Source of the DNA: a bacterium
GTDB lineage: Bacteria; Margulisbacteria; Marinamargulisbacteria; SXXA01
DNA length: 8,117 bases
Assembly: GCA_947502965.1 (NCBI GenBank)
Contig: CANNCG010000039.1
Location: forward strand, 1-8,117
Direction: 5' to 3'
Shown piece after piece: positions 6,774 through 8,117 of the stretch (positions within the stretch are counted from its first letter, which is position 1; each line of letters begins with the position of its first letter). The position numbers and the translations under genes are program-made. A model generated the notes under the pieces. It searched no databases and was not told the DNA's origin. It worked only from the letters and a program-made list of their open reading frames with translations.

Positions 6774-7662
6774 CGGGATCCAATCGGACTCGGCAAAGCC
6801 GGATCCGAACTCGGCCGCAGGCGCTAATTTTCATAAAAACGGGATCCAAAGGGCGAAGCCCTTTGATAAAAATAAACTTAAAAACGTTTTTCGTAAGAAA
6901 AACGTTTTTATCCCGTATTTAACCTTTGGGGATCCCACTATCGAAACCTCACTGGCGATGATGCAAGCCGCTGTAGATGCCGGTGCAGACATCCTCGAAA
7001 TCGGCATCCCATTTTCGGATCCCATTGCAGATGGGCCGGTCATACAGGCCTCTCACCAACGGGCGTTGGCCCAGACAGTGAAGCCAACGCTAGAAAAGCT
7101 GTTTTCGGTGTTACCAAAAACAACCTTTCTAGGGCAAGTGCCTGTTATCCTCATGCTCTCTGCAAACTTGGTCCTCCATCACGGGATAGACCGTTTCTTT
7201 GCGGATGCGGCTATGGCGGGTGTTTCTGCGGCGGTGATCCCCGATCTTTCTATTGAGGACGCAGCGCCCTATATTCTAGCGGCTAAAGCCCATGGGGTGC
7301 CCATCGTTTTCTTGGTATCGACATTGTGTACGGACGTACGTTTGAAAAAGATTTTGCGTCATGCGGATGGCTTCGTCTATTTGATTTCCTCGAAGGGACT
7401 GACTGGGACCCGGGATAGTCTGGATATGACGGATATTTCTGACATGGTGTCCCGTATCAAAGCGATCAAAAAAATTCCCCTAGCCGTGGGTTTTGGGGTG
7501 AAGACACGGGCACAAGCGGATGCCTTGTGGCAGGTGGCGGATGGGGTGATTGTGGGGAGTTATTTGGTGGGGGCGGTGGTGGATGTGCCGGATCCTACTG
7601 CGACAGCTTTTGATATAGTAGCTGAATTTTCTGCTGTATCTCGAACGTTGATTGAAAATTAG
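6766..7662 (+). CDS. trpA: Tryptophan synthase alpha chain with an N-terminal extension
   Basis: TrpA cleaves indole-3-glycerol phosphate to indole and glyceraldehyde 3-phosphate in the alpha2-beta2 complex. Catalytic E78 (ILEIGIPFSDP) and D89 (PIADGP) match E. coli E49 and D60. The mobile loop SSKGLTGTR and the phosphate-binding AVGFGVKT and IVGSYLV are also present. The offset of 29 shows that the protein (298 aa against 268 in E. coli) carries its extra length at the front: the family's NVFIPYLTFGDP starts at residue 46 instead of about 17. Residues 1 to about 33 (NGIQ occurring twice, 22 residues apart) are encoded by repeat-like palindromic DNA. No ATG, GTG or TTG occurs in frame between 6766 and the conserved core, and GGAAGG (6752-6757) lies 8 nt before the ATG, so this start is required. 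It overlaps trpB by 8 nt. Confidence 0.97.
   Translation: MSNGIQSDSAKPDPNSAAGANFHKNGIQRAKPFDKNKLKNVFRKKNVFIPYLTFGDPTIETSLAMMQAAVDAGADILEIGIPFSDPIADGPVIQASHQRALAQTVKPTLEKLFSVLPKTTFLGQVPVILMLSANLVLHHGIDRFFADAAMAGVSAAVIPDLSIEDAAPYILAAKAHGVPIVFLVSTLCTDVRLKKILRHADGFVYLISSKGLTGTRDSLDMTDISDMVSRIKAIKKIPLAVGFGVKTRAQADALWQVADGVIVGSYLVGAVVDVPDPTATAFDIVAEFSAVSRTLIEN
6772..6867. repeat. Repeat-like palindromic insert inside the trpA 5' coding region
   Basis: AACGGGATCCAA occurs twice, at 6772-6783 and 6838-6849, 66 bp (22 codons) apart. Between the copies, CGGACTCGGC and GCCGGATCCG form an imperfect hairpin around AAA (6785-6807), and CTCGGC recurs at 6810-6815. At the right, ATC-C-AAAGGGC and GCCCTTT-GAT form a hairpin with a GAA loop (6844-6867). 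The segment adds about 30 codons to TrpA without breaking the frame. This resembles in-frame palindromic elements such as those known in Rickettsia, though this sequence is not one I recognise. Confidence 0.6.
6879..6910. repeat. Perfect 14-bp inverted repeat with GTAA loop in trpA
   Basis: Bases 6879-6892 and 6897-6910 are exact reverse complements around GTAA. Each arm contains the self-palindromic AAAAACGTTTTT, so the motif is also a direct repeat. It encodes LKNVFRKKNVF at the entry to the conserved TrpA core. It directly follows the repeat-like insert and may be part of it or an mRNA structure controlling trpA translation. Confidence 0.75.
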
Positions 7663-7674
7663 TAGCGGATAGTT

Positions 7675-7947
7675 GTGGATAAGCGAACTTTATTTTGTCG
7701 TTTATGTGGAACGCCTTTAGCAAGGCCTGTTTTTGACTTGAAAGTACTTGAAAAATATGATGTAGCTTATTTTTCCTGCCCTGGATGTAAATCTCTTCAG
7801 ACGGAATATCCGTATTGGATTGAAGAAGCCTATTCTTATAGTTTTTCTTTGTCGGATACTGGTGCGGCACAGCGTACTTTGTCAAATTTAGCGGTTTCTT
7901 ATGCAATAGCCAGGTTTTTTAATCTTAAAAATGTAGTAACTATCTAG
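7675..7947 (+). pseudogene. Truncated zinc-ribbon / SAM-methyltransferase-like gene, cut by an insertion sequence
   Basis: The frame opens with GTG at 7675, 13 nt after trpA stops; an in-frame TAG at 7663 rules out a much earlier start, and the only upstream purine run (GCGGA, about 7665-7669) is a weak binding site. Residues 1-87 carry two CxxC pairs (C8/C11 and C35/C38), a zinc-ribbon pattern. The phrase KYDVAYFSCPGCKSLQTEYPYWIEEAYS and a later DTG are, from memory, typical of the N-terminus of a class I SAM-dependent methyltransferase family. There the glycine-rich SAM-binding motif should follow next. Instead the frame enters the insertion-sequence end at about 7936, and the last codons (GTA ACT ATC TAG) are supplied by that end. 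The SAM-binding domain is absent, so the gene is presumably inactive. The family assignment is moderate; the interruption is better supported. Confidence 0.6.
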
Positions 7948-8117
7948 CCCCCCCTTTTTTTTCTAAAAAACAGGTAACTATCTAGCGCCCCCCCTCAAAG
8001 AGGAGTGACTGATTAAGCGCGGCCTGAATGGTTTCCAAAATATTGAGGCCTTGTTTTTTTGCGGTCTCAATAATGGAGAGCAAAACAGCATGTCGTTCAG
8101 CGCCACGCTTGCTTCTA
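7936..8117. mobile_element. Left end of an insertion sequence (IS66-like), continuing beyond the window
   Basis: The end motif GTAACTATCTAGC appears at 7936-7948 and again at 7974-7986, each followed by a run of C. IS66-family ends commonly begin GTAA, and the reading frame just inside encodes an IS66-like transposase C-terminus on the - strand. The outer copy sits exactly where the methyltransferase-like frame loses its expected sequence. The other end and any 8-bp target duplication (the left flank would be AAAATGTA, 7928-7935) are outside the window. Confidence 0.65.
7982..8117 (-). CDS. IS66-family transposase, C-terminal fragment (partial, runs off the window)
   Basis: On the - strand a frame enters from beyond 8117 and codes 44 residues before TAG (7984-7982). 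The visible part reads RSKRGAERHAVLLSIIETAKK then QGLNILETI. This matches the closing region of IS66-type (TnpC) transposases, where a FRS-x-x-GA segment is followed by a helix ending in a 'K-x-G-x-N/D' turn and a last short helix. The catalytic DDE residues lie upstream, outside the window. The stop codon lies within the inner copy of the IS end motif. The family call rests on pattern memory; a transposase is more certain than the exact family. Confidence 0.6.
   Translation of the reverse strand, partial: RSKRGAERHAVLLSIIETAKKQGLNILETIQAALNQSLLFEGGR

Noticed and set aside
7595..7906. A 103-codon - strand frame across the trpA end
   Set aside because: It overlaps the trpA 3' end and the zinc-ribbon frame, is low in complexity (Lys/Gln/Leu-rich), and has no recognisable motif.
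7949..7993. CRISPR-like repeat array from the repeated GTAACTATCTAGC
   Set aside because: There are only two copies, followed by homopolymer runs and adjoining a transposase frame; IS-end duplication explains it better.

Overview
This is a bacterial chromosomal window. All intact genes lie on the + strand, packed head to tail with gaps or overlaps of a few bases. The core is informational and metabolic: ribosomal protein S2, EF-Ts, an HD-domain dNTPase, an extended-SDR protein, a four-domain S1 protein and both tryptophan synthase subunits. The host phylum cannot be fixed from the sequence. S1 with four rather than six repeats argues against a typical proteobacterium. From memory, the SDR protein looks most like proteins of Cyanobacteria and their non-photosynthetic relatives. 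That affiliation is a weak inference and no search was run.

Layout. 1-302: non-coding, with a perfect 21-bp inverted repeat at 18-60, an AT-rich stretch, a likely promoter near 176-205 and a hairpin leader just before the rpsB ribosome binding site. 303-4091: rpsB, tsf, dgt-like and SDR genes, probably one transcript (gaps of 3 and 1 nt, then a 4-nt ATGA overlap). In many bacteria tsf is followed by pyrH and frr; here dgt and an SDR gene take that place. 4092-4352: a 261-base gap with a possible 32-36-codon small ORF, a candidate promoter, a folded leader and a strong Shine-Dalgarno for S1. 4353-7662: S1, trpB and trpA, spaced 3 nt and then overlapping 8 nt. This ties tryptophan synthase to a translation gene without any other trp gene. 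7675-8117: the first ~87 codons of what looks like a zinc-ribbon methyltransferase, cut by an insertion sequence whose transposase C-terminus (IS66-like, - strand) runs off the window.

The most notable points are two. TrpA carries an in-frame N-terminal extension of about 29 residues, encoded by palindromic, internally repeated DNA that looks like a small repeat element accommodated in the gene. At the right, an insertion-sequence junction has a duplicated terminal motif whose CTAG supplies stop codons to both the interrupted gene and the transposase. I see no CRISPR array, tRNA or rRNA, and no clearly new multi-gene system.
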